Shown here: piece by piece, positions 1-8,231 of the stretch | Layout of the letters: each line of letters opens with the position of its first letter | How positions within the stretch are numbered: the stretch's first letter is position 1 | Origin: JAGWBJ01 sp034423015 | Lineage (GTDB): Bacteria; Chloroflexota; Dehalococcoidia; Lucifugimonadales; JAGWBF01 | Assembly (NCBI GenBank): GCA_034423015.1 | Contig: DAOUJG010000061.1 | Span: 1 to 64,000 of the forward strand | DNA: 64,000 nucleotides | Direction: 5' to 3' | The notes under the pieces: model-generated | Database searches by the model: none | The model's input: only the letters and a program-made list of their open reading frames with translations | Told to the model about the DNA's origin: nothing | Made by a program: the position numbers and the translations under genes

Positions 1-176
1 GTTCGGGCTCCAAGAGTATGAAGGCGGGGCGACCACGCTGGGTCGCGGTCTCTCGAGACCAAGGGGCGGACCGGTCTACCCCGCCACCTTCATCAAGATA
101 CAAGGGGAGGGGAAGCGGCATGACCACCCGCCGGGCTCCTCTGGTCCTGCTTTCTGCCCATGCGACGGAGACCCCC

Positions 177-291
177 CTGGAGTCCCGCTCGGGGGCCGGA
201 ATGACGGTAGGGAGGGCCCCCTCCGTCACCCCCGCGAAAGTGGGGGTCCAGCCCCCCACCCCTGGATTCCGGCCTGCGCCGGAATGGCGGT
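177..291. repeat. palindromic CCGGAATGACGG-type repeat cluster
   Basis: Short inverted repeats cluster here: CCCCCGCGAAAGTGGGGG (a hairpin with a GAAA-type loop), followed by CTGGATTCCGGCCTGCGCCGG and two CCGGAATGRCGG boxes. Versions of the same CCTGCGCCGGAA core recur near 19.6 kb and 34.5 kb, so this is a dispersed intergenic family. Confidence 0.6.
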
Positions 292-407
292 CCGGAATGG
301 CGGTTAAGGAGGGCGCCGCCTTTTCATCCCCATGCGTGGCCCTCACAAGACCATTAGCAATGCCCAGCCGAGCGAAGCCCCCCGCCTGTCATTCTCCGAG
401 CCCCCTC

Positions 408-452
408 CCCGTCATTCCGAGCGGAGCGAAGCGCAGCCGAGGAATCTCACGT
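408..452. repeat. GTCATTCCGAGCGGAGCGAA-type repeat
   Basis: A second repeat class: GTCATTCCGAGCGGAGCGAA followed by GCCGAGGAATCTCACGTCC. It is an imperfect inverted repeat (ATTCC..GGAAT) of a kind common between genes in Chloroflexota and other bacteria. Only one copy is visible in the window. Confidence 0.45.
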
Positions 453-569
453 CCTTACAACAAGTACGCCACGCGACAGTGGGCCACCGGCCCCGCCCTC
501 CCCACGCGTTGCGTGGCCTGAGGCCGGTGTCTGTGCTTTAGGCCTCGACGGGGGTCGATGATGCCTTTC

Positions 570-752
570 TTATGCGAATAGTGACCAGACCGCTTGGCGG
601 CACCGAGGGCACTGGCGCTCGACCACAATACCCTTCTTGGGTGGGGGCGGTGATGGGTCGAAGGGGTCAGGGTCTACCTCTGTCTGATAGGCGATGCCAG
701 TGTCGCTCACGGTGAATGTGTAACCGCAACCAGAACAGGTCAGGTGTTGCAT
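570..752 (-). CDS. small zinc-ribbon protein
   Basis: A 60-residue protein with a Cys pair near the N-terminus (CSGC, residues 6-9) and a second pair near the C-terminus (CPRC, about residues 48-51), spaced as in a four-Cys zinc ribbon. An acidic and Pro-rich middle (DPDPFDPSPPPPKK) separates them. A well-formed promoter lies upstream on the same strand (793-821) and a GATGAGG ribosome-binding site precedes the ATG, so it is more than a chance frame. Function is not recognised; nucleic-acid or metal binding is only a guess from the fold. Confidence 0.55.
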   Translation of the reverse strand: MQHLTCSGCGYTFTVSDTGIAYQTEVDPDPFDPSPPPPKKGIVVERQCPRCRQAVWSLFA

Positions 753-792
753 ATAGAAACCTCATCTCTTGTTGGCTTGACCTCTATCATCC

Positions 793-821
793 ATCCTATA
801 TAATTGACTAGTTATTGGCAA
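793..821 (-). promoter_or_regulatory. sigma70-type promoter of the zinc-ribbon gene
   Basis: Read on the minus strand: TTGCCA, 17-base spacer, TAGGAT. It sits in an A+T-rich patch about 40 bases upstream of the start codon at 752. Confidence 0.6.
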
Positions 822-932
822 GAACGGACGTTCCATTACATACTTGACCCCCAATCAACAGTACCAGCCGCACGGGCGTCCTACACCTGAGGGTGTCGGG
901 GGCGTATAATGTGCCCGTCCGTGGTGCTTGCC

Positions 933-1265
933 ATGCCAACGTACCCCCACATAGAACGCTACTACGAGCACAAGCAGCAGCTCATTGACTTCGGCGGCTC
1001 GGATAGTGAGATGAACGTCCGGCCAGCGTTCCAGAACTGTCTGGACGCCTACTGCCGGCAACACTGCGAAAAGCTCGTGCTGGTTCCCGAATTGCGCACC
1101 AGTTCGGGAACCATTCCCGACGGTACGGTCAAGGACAGCCTGCACCTGGCCCGGGTTTGCGACGGGGCCATGATTCTGGCCTTCCTGGTGCCCCTGTTCG
1201 TCGGCCTCATGATGTCCCGCGCGGACATCGAATGGGGCCCTCACGACTACCCAGTCGTGAGCTGA
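933..1265 (+). pseudogene. truncated N-terminus of a type ISP-like restriction-modification enzyme
   Basis: From the ATG at 933 the first ~70 residues (PHIERYYEHKQQ, FGGSDSEMNVRPAFQN, ELRTSSGTIPDGTVKDSL) look like the extreme N-terminus of the very large single-chain restriction-methylation-helicase proteins that often carry this block. After KDSLHLAR, near base 1160, the expected continuation is lost. An unrelated ~35-residue hydrophobic tail (MILAFLVPLFVGLMMS) runs to a stop. None of the nuclease, helicase, methylase or target-recognition parts is present. A TATAAT box at 905-910 would place transcription close to the ATG, so the remnant may still be expressed. Family recognition is from memory of the motif. 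Confidence 0.55.
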
Positions 1266-1296
1266 CCGGGACCCTCCGGGGCCTGGCGCCGGGCCA

Positions 1297-1671
1297 TCAG
1301 GCCACGGCGCGGCCCAGCAGCAGCCCGGCGAAGGCCGCCGCCAGGCCCAGAACCACGGTCGCCGTGAGGTTCACCGCCGCCCCGGACACGTTGCCCTCCT
1401 CCAGCAGCGTCACGGTGGCCATGCTCAGGGTCGAGAAGGTCGTGTAAGAGCCCAGGAACCCCACCGCGGCCAGCATCGTCACATGGTCCGGCCATCCGGC
1501 CCGCGGTCCCAGCAGCCCGGCCAGCAGGCCCAGCACGAAGGAGCCCGACACGTTCACGATGGCGGTGGCCAGAAGCGCCGAGGAGAGGTGGGCCACCACC
1601 GCCCGGTCCACGCCGTAGCGGGCCATCGCGCCGGCGGCGCCCCCCAGGGCGACCAGCAGGAAATAGGTCAA
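1297..1671 (-). CDS. crcB: CrcB/FluC fluoride channel
   Basis: A 124-residue membrane protein of the Fluc family, which exports fluoride as dual-topology dimers in the inner membrane. Four hydrophobic segments are visible. Family motifs include GGAAGAMARYGVDR near the N-terminus, NVSGSFVLGLL, and the phenylalanine-box motif GFLGSYTTFSTLSM. The start chosen is TTG at 1671, because GGAAGGAGAGG lies 5 bases upstream and the resulting length is usual for the family; an in-frame extension to 2043 has no family similarity. It diverges from leuB. No fluoride riboswitch was recognised in the leader. Only one Fluc gene is seen, as expected for homodimeric types. Confidence 0.9.
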   Translation of the reverse strand: MTYFLLVALGGAAGAMARYGVDRAVVAHLSSALLATAIVNVSGSFVLGLLAGLLGPRAGWPDHVTMLAAVGFLGSYTTFSTLSMATVTLLEEGNVSGAAVNLTATVVLGLAAAFAGLLLGRAVA

Positions 1672-1807
1672 CGGGACCTCTCCTTCCGTGGAGTTCGGGC
1701 CGCCGAGTCCAGGTCGCGGAGTCCGGAGCGCCGCGTCCGAGCCGCCGCATCCCGGCAGACGTGGCGGCGGGGGCGGGCAGACCACTACCCCCGGCGGGGA
1801 TTCCCCG

Positions 1808-1813
1808 TATAAT
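1808..1813 (+). promoter_or_regulatory. -10 element upstream of leuB
   Basis: A perfect TATAAT about 115 bases upstream of the leuB start. No good -35 hexamer is seen at 16-18 bases. The leader is long and G+C rich. Confidence 0.45.
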
Positions 1814-1927
1814 GGTACCCGGCACGGCCCCGTCGAGTCGTGGCCCGACGGCGCGGGAAAGCCCGAGTTCGACCGAGGGCCCGCCATGGGGCTGCAGAGC
1901 CGATTCAGAGCGCCCGGGAGGACATGT

Positions 1928-3016
1928 ATGGAGTTCGACATCGCGGTACTGTCCGGCGACGGCATCGGGCCGGAGGTGATAGCCGAAGGGGTCAAGGTCC
2001 TGGAGAAGGTGGGCAGCAGGTTCGGCCACCGCTTCCACCTCACCTACGACGACGTGGGCGGGATAGCAATAGACAAGCACGGCGTCCCCCTGCGGCCCGA
2101 GACCATGGAGATGGCCCGGGAGGCCGACGCCGTGCTCTTCGGCGCAGTCGGCGGGCCCAAGTGGGACGACCCCAAGGCCGGCGTGCGCCCCGAGGACGGC
2201 ATCCTGGAGATACGCAAGGCCCTCTCCCTCTTCGCCAACATCCGCCCCGTCAAGGTGTTCCCCGACCTGGTGGAGTCCAGCGTCCTGAAGCCCGGCGTGC
2301 TCCACGGGGTGGACATGGTCGTCATCCGCGAGCTCACCGGCGGGCTCTACTACGCACTGCCCAAGAACCGCCGCCGCACCCGCCGCGGCTGGACCGGCGT
2401 GGACACCCTCAGGTACAGCCAGGCGGAGATCGAGAGGGTGCTCCGGGTCGGCTTCGAGCTGGCGCGCAGACGCTCGGGGAAGCTCACCTCGGTGGACAAG
2501 GCCAACGTGCTGGAGACCTCCAGGCTCTGGCGCCAGGTGGCCACCGAGCTGGGAGAGGAGTACCCCGACGTGGAGCTGGAGCACATCCTGGTGGACAACT
2601 GCGCCATGCAGATCATACAGCGGCCCTCCAGGTTCGACGTCATCGTCGCCGAGAACACCTTCGGCGACATCCTCACCGACGAGGCGGCGGTCCTGACAGC
2701 CTCCATGGGCCTCCTCCCCTCGGCCAGCCTGGCGGAGATACCCACCGAGGGCCGCAGGGCCCGGGGGCTGTACGAGCCCATCCACGGCACCGCGCCAGAC
2801 ATCGCCGGCCAGGGCATCGCCAACCCCATCGCCGCCATCCTCAGCGTCGCGCTGATGCTGCGCTACTCCCTGGGACTCACCGAGGAGGCGGCCGTGGTCG
2901 AGCAGGCGGTGGAGGGCGCCCTGGACGAGGGGCTGCGCACCCCCGACATCGCCCCCCGGCCCGAGGGCGCGACAACCACCACCGAGATGGGGGAGCGCAT
3001 CGTTTCCCGGCTCTGA
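1928..3016 (+). CDS. leuB: 3-isopropylmalate dehydrogenase
   Basis: 362 residues, the usual length for LeuB. It oxidises and decarboxylates 3-isopropylmalate with NAD+ in the leucine pathway. It begins with the family's LSGDGIGPEV motif, then shows FGAVGGPKWDD, the Arg-rich substrate loop around LEIRKALSLFANIRP, SVDKANVLETSRLWR (Lys and Asn contacting substrate), the metal-binding VAENTFGDILTDEAA, and the adenine-binding YEPIHGTAPDIAGQGIANP. The ATG at 1928 is preceded by GGGAGG; the longer frame upstream is low-complexity. No leuA, leuC or leuD lies adjacent. Confidence 0.95.
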   Translation: MEFDIAVLSGDGIGPEVIAEGVKVLEKVGSRFGHRFHLTYDDVGGIAIDKHGVPLRPETMEMAREADAVLFGAVGGPKWDDPKAGVRPEDGILEIRKALSLFANIRPVKVFPDLVESSVLKPGVLHGVDMVVIRELTGGLYYALPKNRRRTRRGWTGVDTLRYSQAEIERVLRVGFELARRRSGKLTSVDKANVLETSRLWRQVATELGEEYPDVELEHILVDNCAMQIIQRPSRFDVIVAENTFGDILTDEAAVLTASMGLLPSASLAEIPTEGRRARGLYEPIHGTAPDIAGQGIANPIAAILSVALMLRYSLGLTEEAAVVEQAVEGALDEGLRTPDIAPRPEGATTTTEMGERIVSRL

Positions 3017-3037
3017 CCCCGCCGCGCCCGCTCCCTG

Positions 3038-5458
3038 TTACGGCGGCCCCAGGGCCCGGGCAACGGCGTCCTCCAGCGCCCGCCGGTCCTCCTCGGCCTG
3101 CAGGGTGGCCGCGGCCTCTTGCACGGTGCGCCGGTAGGCCTCCAGGAAGTCCGGGGGGACGTCCCCCCGCTCCATCCGTTCCCGGTACAGGGCCGCGCCC
3201 TCGGCCATGCGCTCCCGGAGCCATTCGCCGCCCCGCTCCCGCAGCAGGCGCAGCAGGTACCGGGCGTCCTTCTCCAGGGATAGGCCCAGGCCGGGGAAGG
3301 CCCGCAGCCGGTCGGCGTCGTAGGCCGGGACCATGACGGCCTCTACCACCGTCTCGTCCCGGCCTCGCCGGTCCATCTCCGCGACGATGGCGGCGGCCAG
3401 CTCCGGGTCCACGTGGACGAGGCCGTGGATGAGGCCGTGGGGGCTCCGGGCCAGGCCCTCCGGCCGGGAGACCAGGTCCGTCGCCGCCCCCACGTCCGAC
3501 GACAGCAGCTCCGACGCCTCCCGGGGGAAGGCCTCGACGAAGTCCAGGAGGGGCACATCCGCATCTCCCAGCAGGCCCAGGGCCGCTCCCGGGTCCCGCG
3601 TCCCCACGTCCCCCGCCCCTATTTCCAGAACGACCCGGTACGCGGCGTGGGAGGAGGGCTCGTCGATCTGGAAGTTGCCCGAGCTCTCCTCCAGCAGGGT
3701 CCGCAGGCCCTCGGCTATCCGGTCCGGCTCGTCCTCCGTGGTGATGTCCAGCGCCTCCAGCAACCGCCGGGGAGCGATGGCCCCGCCGCGCACCGCCGAC
3801 GGCTTGTTGTGGAGCATGCGCAGTATGGCCCCGTCCGACAGGCGGCCCAGCAGCTCCCGGGCCGTGTCCCTGTCGGCGTCTTGCATCATGTCGAACAGCA
3901 GCACCAGGTCCTTCTCCTGGCGCTCGTCGGACAGGCCCTCCAGGAGCTGCTCCAGCCGGGCCGCTCCCGCCGCCGGGGCCTCCCGGCCCAGGGCCAGCAC
4001 CCGGTCGATGCGCCGGGCGTACTCGGCCAGACGCCGCGCGAAGCTCCCCACCACCCCCTCCACCGAGTCCAGCGGGACCTCCTGCGATGGCCCGCCGAAC
4101 AGGTCGATCATCACCCGGTTGGGCACCAGCACGGCGAAGTTGACCAGGAACGGGTCTCGCAGCCTCCCCCGGAAGTGGGCCGTCCGCTCCTCCTCGGGTA
4201 TCGCCTCCGCCTCGACGAACAGGTCCAAGGCCGCCGCCAGCTCCGGCCCGCGTCCCGGCGCAGCGGGCAGAACGTCCGGGTGCCGGCGGTGCAGGCCCAG
4301 CATCTCCCGCAGGTAGCCCCGCCAGAACTGGAAGCTCCGGTCCACGTTCGCCGCGTCCACCAAGCCCAGCTCGTTGCTCAGCACCAGGTCGAACTGGTCG
4401 GCGAAGTCCCTCAGGCGCTGCCGCTCCTCCCCCTCGATCACCTCGGCGACCTCCAGCGGCAGGCCGCCCCCGCGCTCCAGCTCCACGCCGTCGTAGTTGC
4501 TAACGGGCCCCTCGTAGGCTCCCAAGGGTATATGGGCCACGCCTATGTACTGGTCGGCGGCCCGGCGCTGGTCCCCCGGCAGCCCCAGGTACCACGCCAT
4601 TGCCTCGGGCCAGCCCTCGAAGCGGGCCCCCGTCAGGAAGCGGTCGAAATACTTCCTCAGGATGGGCGGGATCAGGGCCAGGTTGCCGCCGGTGGTGTGG
4701 ATCAGGTCCGCCTCGCCGAAGTGGTACAGGTCGGGGTAGTCTCCCCTGGACACGTTGGGCAGGTTTCTGAACCGCTCCCTCAGCGGCTCGTACTGGTCCG
4801 GGGGCTGGTACATGAAGGTCACCAGGTCCGCCCGGTACTGCTTCAGCGCCGTCGACTCCTCGGGGGTCGGCTCCCACGTCAGGTCGGGCCTCCCGGACAC
4901 CGGGAAGGCGCCGAAGTACGAGTGGCTCAGCTCGTGGAGGACCACGTGGGGTATCGCCTGGCCCACCCCGGCCCAGTTCAGGTTGCCGAAGCTGCCGAAC
5001 CAGCCCGGCTGCCCCACCATCTGCCGCAGGTCGTAGCCCTCCAGCCAGCGCCGCCCCTCGCCGGACACGTGGTACAGGACCGCCACCGCCTCGACCCGGT
5101 CCCGGACCCAGGCGCTCTGCCGGTCCGGCGACGTAACTGGAGGCTCCGCTACGGCAACGGGCACCGGGTGAGGCGTAGCGGTCGGCAGGGGTCCGGACGG
5201 CGGTGGCGGCGTCGTGGCAGTGGGCGCGAGTCCAGGCGGGACCGGCGCCGGGGAGGACTCCCTCTGCCGGGGATGGGAGGTGGGCTGCCGGGTGGGCGTC
5301 TCTGTGGGGGCCGTCGCGACCTCTGGCGTCGCGGCCTCCGGCGTCTCCTCTGGCGTGGCCGCCGGAGCAGTCTGCGTGGGCTGGCCGCCCGTGCCGGGGC
5401 ACGCGGCCAGGGCCGCGCCCAGCAGGGCCGGGAGGAGCAGGGTGGCCCAGAGCCTCAG
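3038..5458 (-). CDS. HExxH metallopeptidase-like lipoprotein
   Basis: A large exported protein, about 806 residues if translation begins at the CTG at 5458. The N-terminus has a hydrophobic stretch ending in LAAC, a lipobox, then a ~90-residue Thr/Pro-rich linker. A zinc-peptidase motif HELSH follows at about residues 175-179, with GAFP after it and an acidic helical region. The rest is helical, Leu/Arg/Glu-rich and unrecognised. No ATG, GTG or TTG in frame gives a signal peptide. The CTG overlaps the stop of the upstream JAMM gene (sequence CTGA) and has GAAGAGGAG about 10 bases upstream, so a coupled CTG start is the best reading. Role probably extracytoplasmic proteolysis; substrate unknown. 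Confidence 0.7.
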   Translation of the reverse strand: MRLWATLLLPALLGAALAACPGTGGQPTQTAPAATPEETPEAATPEVATAPTETPTRQPTSHPRQRESSPAPVPPGLAPTATTPPPPSGPLPTATPHPVPVAVAEPPVTSPDRQSAWVRDRVEAVAVLYHVSGEGRRWLEGYDLRQMVGQPGWFGSFGNLNWAGVGQAIPHVVLHELSHSYFGAFPVSGRPDLTWEPTPEESTALKQYRADLVTFMYQPPDQYEPLRERFRNLPNVSRGDYPDLYHFGEADLIHTTGGNLALIPPILRKYFDRFLTGARFEGWPEAMAWYLGLPGDQRRAADQYIGVAHIPLGAYEGPVSNYDGVELERGGGLPLEVAEVIEGEERQRLRDFADQFDLVLSNELGLVDAANVDRSFQFWRGYLREMLGLHRRHPDVLPAAPGRGPELAAALDLFVEAEAIPEEERTAHFRGRLRDPFLVNFAVLVPNRVMIDLFGGPSQEVPLDSVEGVVGSFARRLAEYARRIDRVLALGREAPAAGAARLEQLLEGLSDERQEKDLVLLFDMMQDADRDTARELLGRLSDGAILRMLHNKPSAVRGGAIAPRRLLEALDITTEDEPDRIAEGLRTLLEESSGNFQIDEPSSHAAYRVVLEIGAGDVGTRDPGAALGLLGDADVPLLDFVEAFPREASELLSSDVGAATDLVSRPEGLARSPHGLIHGLVHVDPELAAAIVAEMDRRGRDETVVEAVMVPAYDADRLRAFPGLGLSLEKDARYLLRLLRERGGEWLRERMAEGAALYRERMERGDVPPDFLEAYRRTVQEAAATLQAEEDRRALEDAVARALGPP

Positions 5459-5853
5459 ACCGTGCGTATCTCCTCTTCCGAGACGGTCCCGTCCTGGATG
5501 CGAAAGGCCCTCACCACGGGGTTCTCCTTGTCCATGAGGGACACGATCATGTAGTAGGCCTCGGGCCAGGCCGCCAGCCGGATGTCGGTGGCCGAGGGGT
5601 AGGCCTGGGAGTGGGTGTGGGAGTGGTACACCACCCGGTGCTCCCAGCCGTTGTCCTCCATCTCGTTCCACACCTTGATCAGCTCCTTGGAGTCCCAGCT
5701 AAAGCGGTAGGGGCTGTTGTCCACGTTGGTCATCCGGAACAGCTTGTGGAGAGCGCCGTTGGTCCCCGCCAGCACTCCGCAGCACTCTATCGAGTCGTCC
5801 TCCAGGGCGTGGGCTATCATCTCGTCGTGGAACCGCTTGGGGACCTCTATCAC
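5455..5853 (-). CDS. JAMM/MPN-domain metallopeptidase
   Basis: 132 residues from a GTG at 5853, which has GGGAGG 9 bases upstream; an ATG at 5898 is possible but lacks a good site. All JAMM zinc-peptidase residues are present: Glu23 (IECCGV), His77 and His79 (VYHSHTHSQAYPSATD), Ser87 and Asp90. Bacterial members remove C-terminal residues from ubiquitin-like sulfur carriers or act as Mec+-type peptidases in cysteine and cofactor synthesis. No ThiS/MoaD partner is present here. The stop overlaps the start region of the downstream HExxH lipoprotein, so the two are probably co-expressed. Confidence 0.85.
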   Translation of the reverse strand: MIEVPKRFHDEMIAHALEDDSIECCGVLAGTNGALHKLFRMTNVDNSPYRFSWDSKELIKVWNEMEDNGWEHRVVYHSHTHSQAYPSATDIRLAAWPEAYYMIVSLMDKENPVVRAFRIQDGTVSEEEIRTV

Positions 5854-5974
5854 TGATGGGACCTCCCGGCTGGAATGGATATACGTTATCGCGTCCACCC
5901 CCAGTTTTCAACAACTCGCGACGCCAGGTGGGGCCTTGCGTGTGGTGTGGACCCTTATGGGCCGGCAGCCCCCT

Positions 5975-6003
5975 TTGATATGCGGTGGCTATAACGCTAT
6001 AGT
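5975..6003 (+). promoter_or_regulatory. sigma70-type promoter of hicB
   Basis: TTGATA, 17-base spacer, TATAGT. A transcript would begin near 6010, and GGAGGA lies 5-6 bases before the hicB ATG at 6041. Confidence 0.7.
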
Positions 6004-6040
6004 ATAAGCATGGACGGGGTGCTGGCGTGGAGGAAACCCA

Positions 6041-6367
6041 ATGAACGACCGCTACACCTACCGGGTCACCTGGTCTGAAGAGGACGAGATGTACATCGGC
6101 CTGTGCGCTGAGTTCTCGCCCCTCAGCCATCTCGCCGACACGCCGGAGGAGGCCTTCACCGGGATTCGTGACCTGGTGGCCTTCTGCGTTGACGACCTGC
6201 GGAAGGAGGGTGCTCCCATCCCGGAGCCGCTCTCCGTCCGGTCGTACAGCGGAGTGATTACTCTCCGTGTCCCCCCGGAGACGCACCGCGCCCTTGCCAT
6301 GGACGCGGCCGAGGCCGGCGTCAGCATAAACCGGCTGGCTACTGAAAGGCTGTCCCTGCGCCGCTAG
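6041..6367 (+). CDS. HicB-family antitoxin-like protein, without HicA
   Basis: 108 residues. The N-terminal half has the partial RNase H-like fold of HicB (YTYRVTWSEEDEMYIGLCAEF, then SHLADTPEEAFTGIRDLV). The C-terminal half has a ribbon-helix-helix DNA-binding segment (SGVITLRVPPETHRALAMDAAEAGVSINRLATERL). HicB normally neutralises the HicA mRNA interferase and represses its own operon. No HicA-sized double-stranded-RNA-binding frame is found on either side, so this is an orphan regulator or antitoxin with its own strong promoter. Confidence 0.8.
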   Translation: MNDRYTYRVTWSEEDEMYIGLCAEFSPLSHLADTPEEAFTGIRDLVAFCVDDLRKEGAPIPEPLSVRSYSGVITLRVPPETHRALAMDAAEAGVSINRLATERLSLRR

Positions 6368-6420
6368 GCTCCTGGGTTGGGCCGTTGCGCTGTTTGATTG
6401 TCGCAGAATGGCTCGCTTTC

Positions 6421-6450
6421 TTGACACCGTCGCGGGAACCCGCCTAAACT
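6421..6450 (+). promoter_or_regulatory. sigma70-type promoter of the first GGT gene
   Basis: TTGACA, 18-base spacer, TAAACT, about 55 bases upstream of the start codon. Confidence 0.7.
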
Positions 6451-6464
6451 TGGCTATCCCGCCC

Positions 6465-6492
6465 CCCGGCATAGATACCCCGGCATAGATAC
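6465..6492. repeat. 14-bp tandem repeat, two copies
   Basis: CCCGGCATAGATAC is present twice head to tail, just downstream of the promoter and before the ribosome-binding site GAGGAGG. It lies in the 5' leader of the GGT transcript. Confidence 0.7.
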
Positions 6493-6506
6493 GAGGAGGT
6501 CCCCTC

Positions 6507-8126
6507 ATGGCGTCAACCGGCCCGTCCCGCAGCGTTGTGTTCTCCAACCGGGGCATCATCTGCTCCACCTCTCCCCAGGCGTGCTCCACGGGGATCATGG
6601 TCCTTGCCGAGGGCGGCAACGCCTTCGACGCGGCCATCGCCGTGGCCGCCACCGAGACGGTGACCCTGCCCCCCATGTGCGGCCTGGGCGGAGACGTGTT
6701 CGCCCTGCTGTACGAGGCCTCCTCGGGCAAGCTGTGGGGCATCAACGGCAGCGGCGCCGCTCCGACGGGCGCCACGCCCGACTTCTACTGGTCCAAGGGA
6801 TATAGCGCCATGCCCCTGAACGGCCCGCTGGCCGTCTCCGTTCCGGGCGAGGTGGACGCCTGGGAGACCATCGTCTCCAGGTTCTGCACCCGCTCGCTCA
6901 AGGAGCTCATGCAGCCCGCCATCGGATACGCGGAGGAGGGCTTCCCCATCTCTCCCAGGATCGGCAGCTCCTTCAGCTCCTTCGTGAAGCCCCTCAGCCT
7001 CTACCCCTCCACCAGCGCGGTCTTGATGAAGAACGGCCGGGGTTACCGGGGCGGCGACCTGCTGGTGCAGAAGGACCTGGCCCGCAGCCTGAGGCTGGTC
7101 GCCGATGGCGGGCCCGAGGAGTTCTACCGGGGCGACCTGGCCCGGCGCATGGTGAAGGCCCTCCGCGACGCCGGCGGCCTGTTCACCGAGGATGACTTCG
7201 CCAACCACACCACCGAGGTCTACGAGCCCCCCATATCGACCACCTACCGCGGCCGCACGGTGTACCAGGTGCGGCCCCCCTCCCAGGGCTTCGTGATGCT
7301 GGAGATACTGAACCTGATGGAGGGGTACGACCTCGGCTCCCTGGGCCACAACTCCGCCGAGGCCGTCCACCTGATGGTGGAGGCCAAGAAGCTGGCCTTC
7401 GAGGACCGCAACCGGCATGCTGGCGACCCCAGGTTCGTCGACTGGCCCCTGGAGCGGTTCATATCCAGGGAGTACGCCGAGGAGCGGCGCCGGGACATCG
7501 ATCCCTCCAGGGCATCCGAGGCGGCCGTGGCGGTCCCCGAGGCCGACGGGGACACGAGCTACTTCTGCGTGGCCGACGGCCAGGGCAACTGTGTCTCCTT
7601 CATCCACAGCCTCTCCCAGTCCTTCGGTTCCCGGTTCCTGGCCGAGGGCACCGGCATCAACTTCAACAACCGGGCCGGCAGGGGCTTCAGCCTGGAGCAG
7701 GGCCACGCCAACATCATCGCCCCGGGCAAGCGCACCATCCACACCCTCAACTGCTACATGGTCTTCGAGGACGGCCAGCCCGTCATCCTCGGCGGCACCC
7801 CCGGGGGAGACTTCCAGGTACAGGCCAACCCCCAGGTCGTCTCCAACCTGCTGGACCATGGCATGGACGCCCAGGACGCCGTGGACGCGCCCCGCTGGCT
7901 CAGCTTCCCGTCGGGAGACCCGGAGAACATCGACAAGCCCTTCGTGGTCCAGCTGGAGCCCGGCTTCTCCCAGGAGACCAGGGATGGGTTGGAGTCCATG
8001 GGCCACAGGACGGCCCACCTGGACCCCGCCAGCAGCAAGGTGCAGGTCATCGTCCGCGACCCCGAGTCGGGGCTCCTCCACGGCGCCTCGGACCCCCGGG
8101 GCGACGGGCACGCCGCAGCCCTGTAG
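6507..8126 (+). CDS. gamma-glutamyltranspeptidase-family Ntn hydrolase
   Basis: 539 residues. Family features are GGNAFDAAIAVAATETV near residue 36, MCGLGGD at 57-63, the autoprocessing Thr in DGDTSYFCVADGQGN (Thr350, which becomes the N-terminal nucleophile of the small subunit), NNRAGRGF, and GGTPGGD in the small subunit. There is no signal peptide, unlike classical periplasmic glutathione hydrolases. A cytoplasmic amidohydrolase role, as in the oxamate/HpxW branch, is therefore as likely as glutathione turnover. Ribosome-binding site GAGGAGG precedes the ATG and a TTGACA promoter drives it. A paralogue of equal length lies at 60719-62338. Confidence 0.85.
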   Translation: MASTGPSRSVVFSNRGIICSTSPQACSTGIMVLAEGGNAFDAAIAVAATETVTLPPMCGLGGDVFALLYEASSGKLWGINGSGAAPTGATPDFYWSKGYSAMPLNGPLAVSVPGEVDAWETIVSRFCTRSLKELMQPAIGYAEEGFPISPRIGSSFSSFVKPLSLYPSTSAVLMKNGRGYRGGDLLVQKDLARSLRLVADGGPEEFYRGDLARRMVKALRDAGGLFTEDDFANHTTEVYEPPISTTYRGRTVYQVRPPSQGFVMLEILNLMEGYDLGSLGHNSAEAVHLMVEAKKLAFEDRNRHAGDPRFVDWPLERFISREYAEERRRDIDPSRASEAAVAVPEADGDTSYFCVADGQGNCVSFIHSLSQSFGSRFLAEGTGINFNNRAGRGFSLEQGHANIIAPGKRTIHTLNCYMVFEDGQPVILGGTPGGDFQVQANPQVVSNLLDHGMDAQDAVDAPRWLSFPSGDPENIDKPFVVQLEPGFSQETRDGLESMGHRTAHLDPASSKVQVIVRDPESGLLHGASDPRGDGHAAAL

Positions 8127-8217
8127 CGGCCTCCCGGCCCCCTACCGCCGTCCAGGAGAGTGTGGCCCGGCCCATTGGCTCGCCAGGCCGCCGGTACGCC
8201 CCCGCGCCCCGCGGGGT

Positions 8218-8223
8218 TATAAT
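8218..8223 (+). promoter_or_regulatory. -10 element at the start of the gluzincin gene
   Basis: TATAAT with the GTG start codon only 8 bases further on, so the transcript may be leaderless. No convincing -35 is seen. Confidence 0.5.
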
Positions 8224-8231
8224 GAGTCCAT

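Larger units (their letters stand above)
1..569. other. gene-free, repeat-rich window end
   Basis: No convincing gene is seen here. The open frames that cross it are translations of palindromic intergenic repeats rich in Pro, Arg and Ser, with no recognisable domain. The stretch holds at least two kinds of dispersed repeat, listed separately. Confidence 0.6.

Noticed and set aside
18..521. 167-residue open frame at the window start
   Set aside because: Composed of Pro/Arg/Ser from palindromic repeats, no domain and no conserved start signals.
1672..1927. Fluoride riboswitch between crcB and leuB
   Set aside because: Looked for on the crcB leader; the conserved GATGG and CTGATG elements are not arranged as required.
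1247..2785. 512-codon minus-strand frame opposite leuB
   Set aside because: Shadow of leuB and crcB in another frame, typical of high-G+C codon structure; no domain.
3333..5856. Long plus-strand frames opposite the HExxH lipoprotein
   Set aside because: Mirror frames of a high-G+C gene; no domain and poor start signals.
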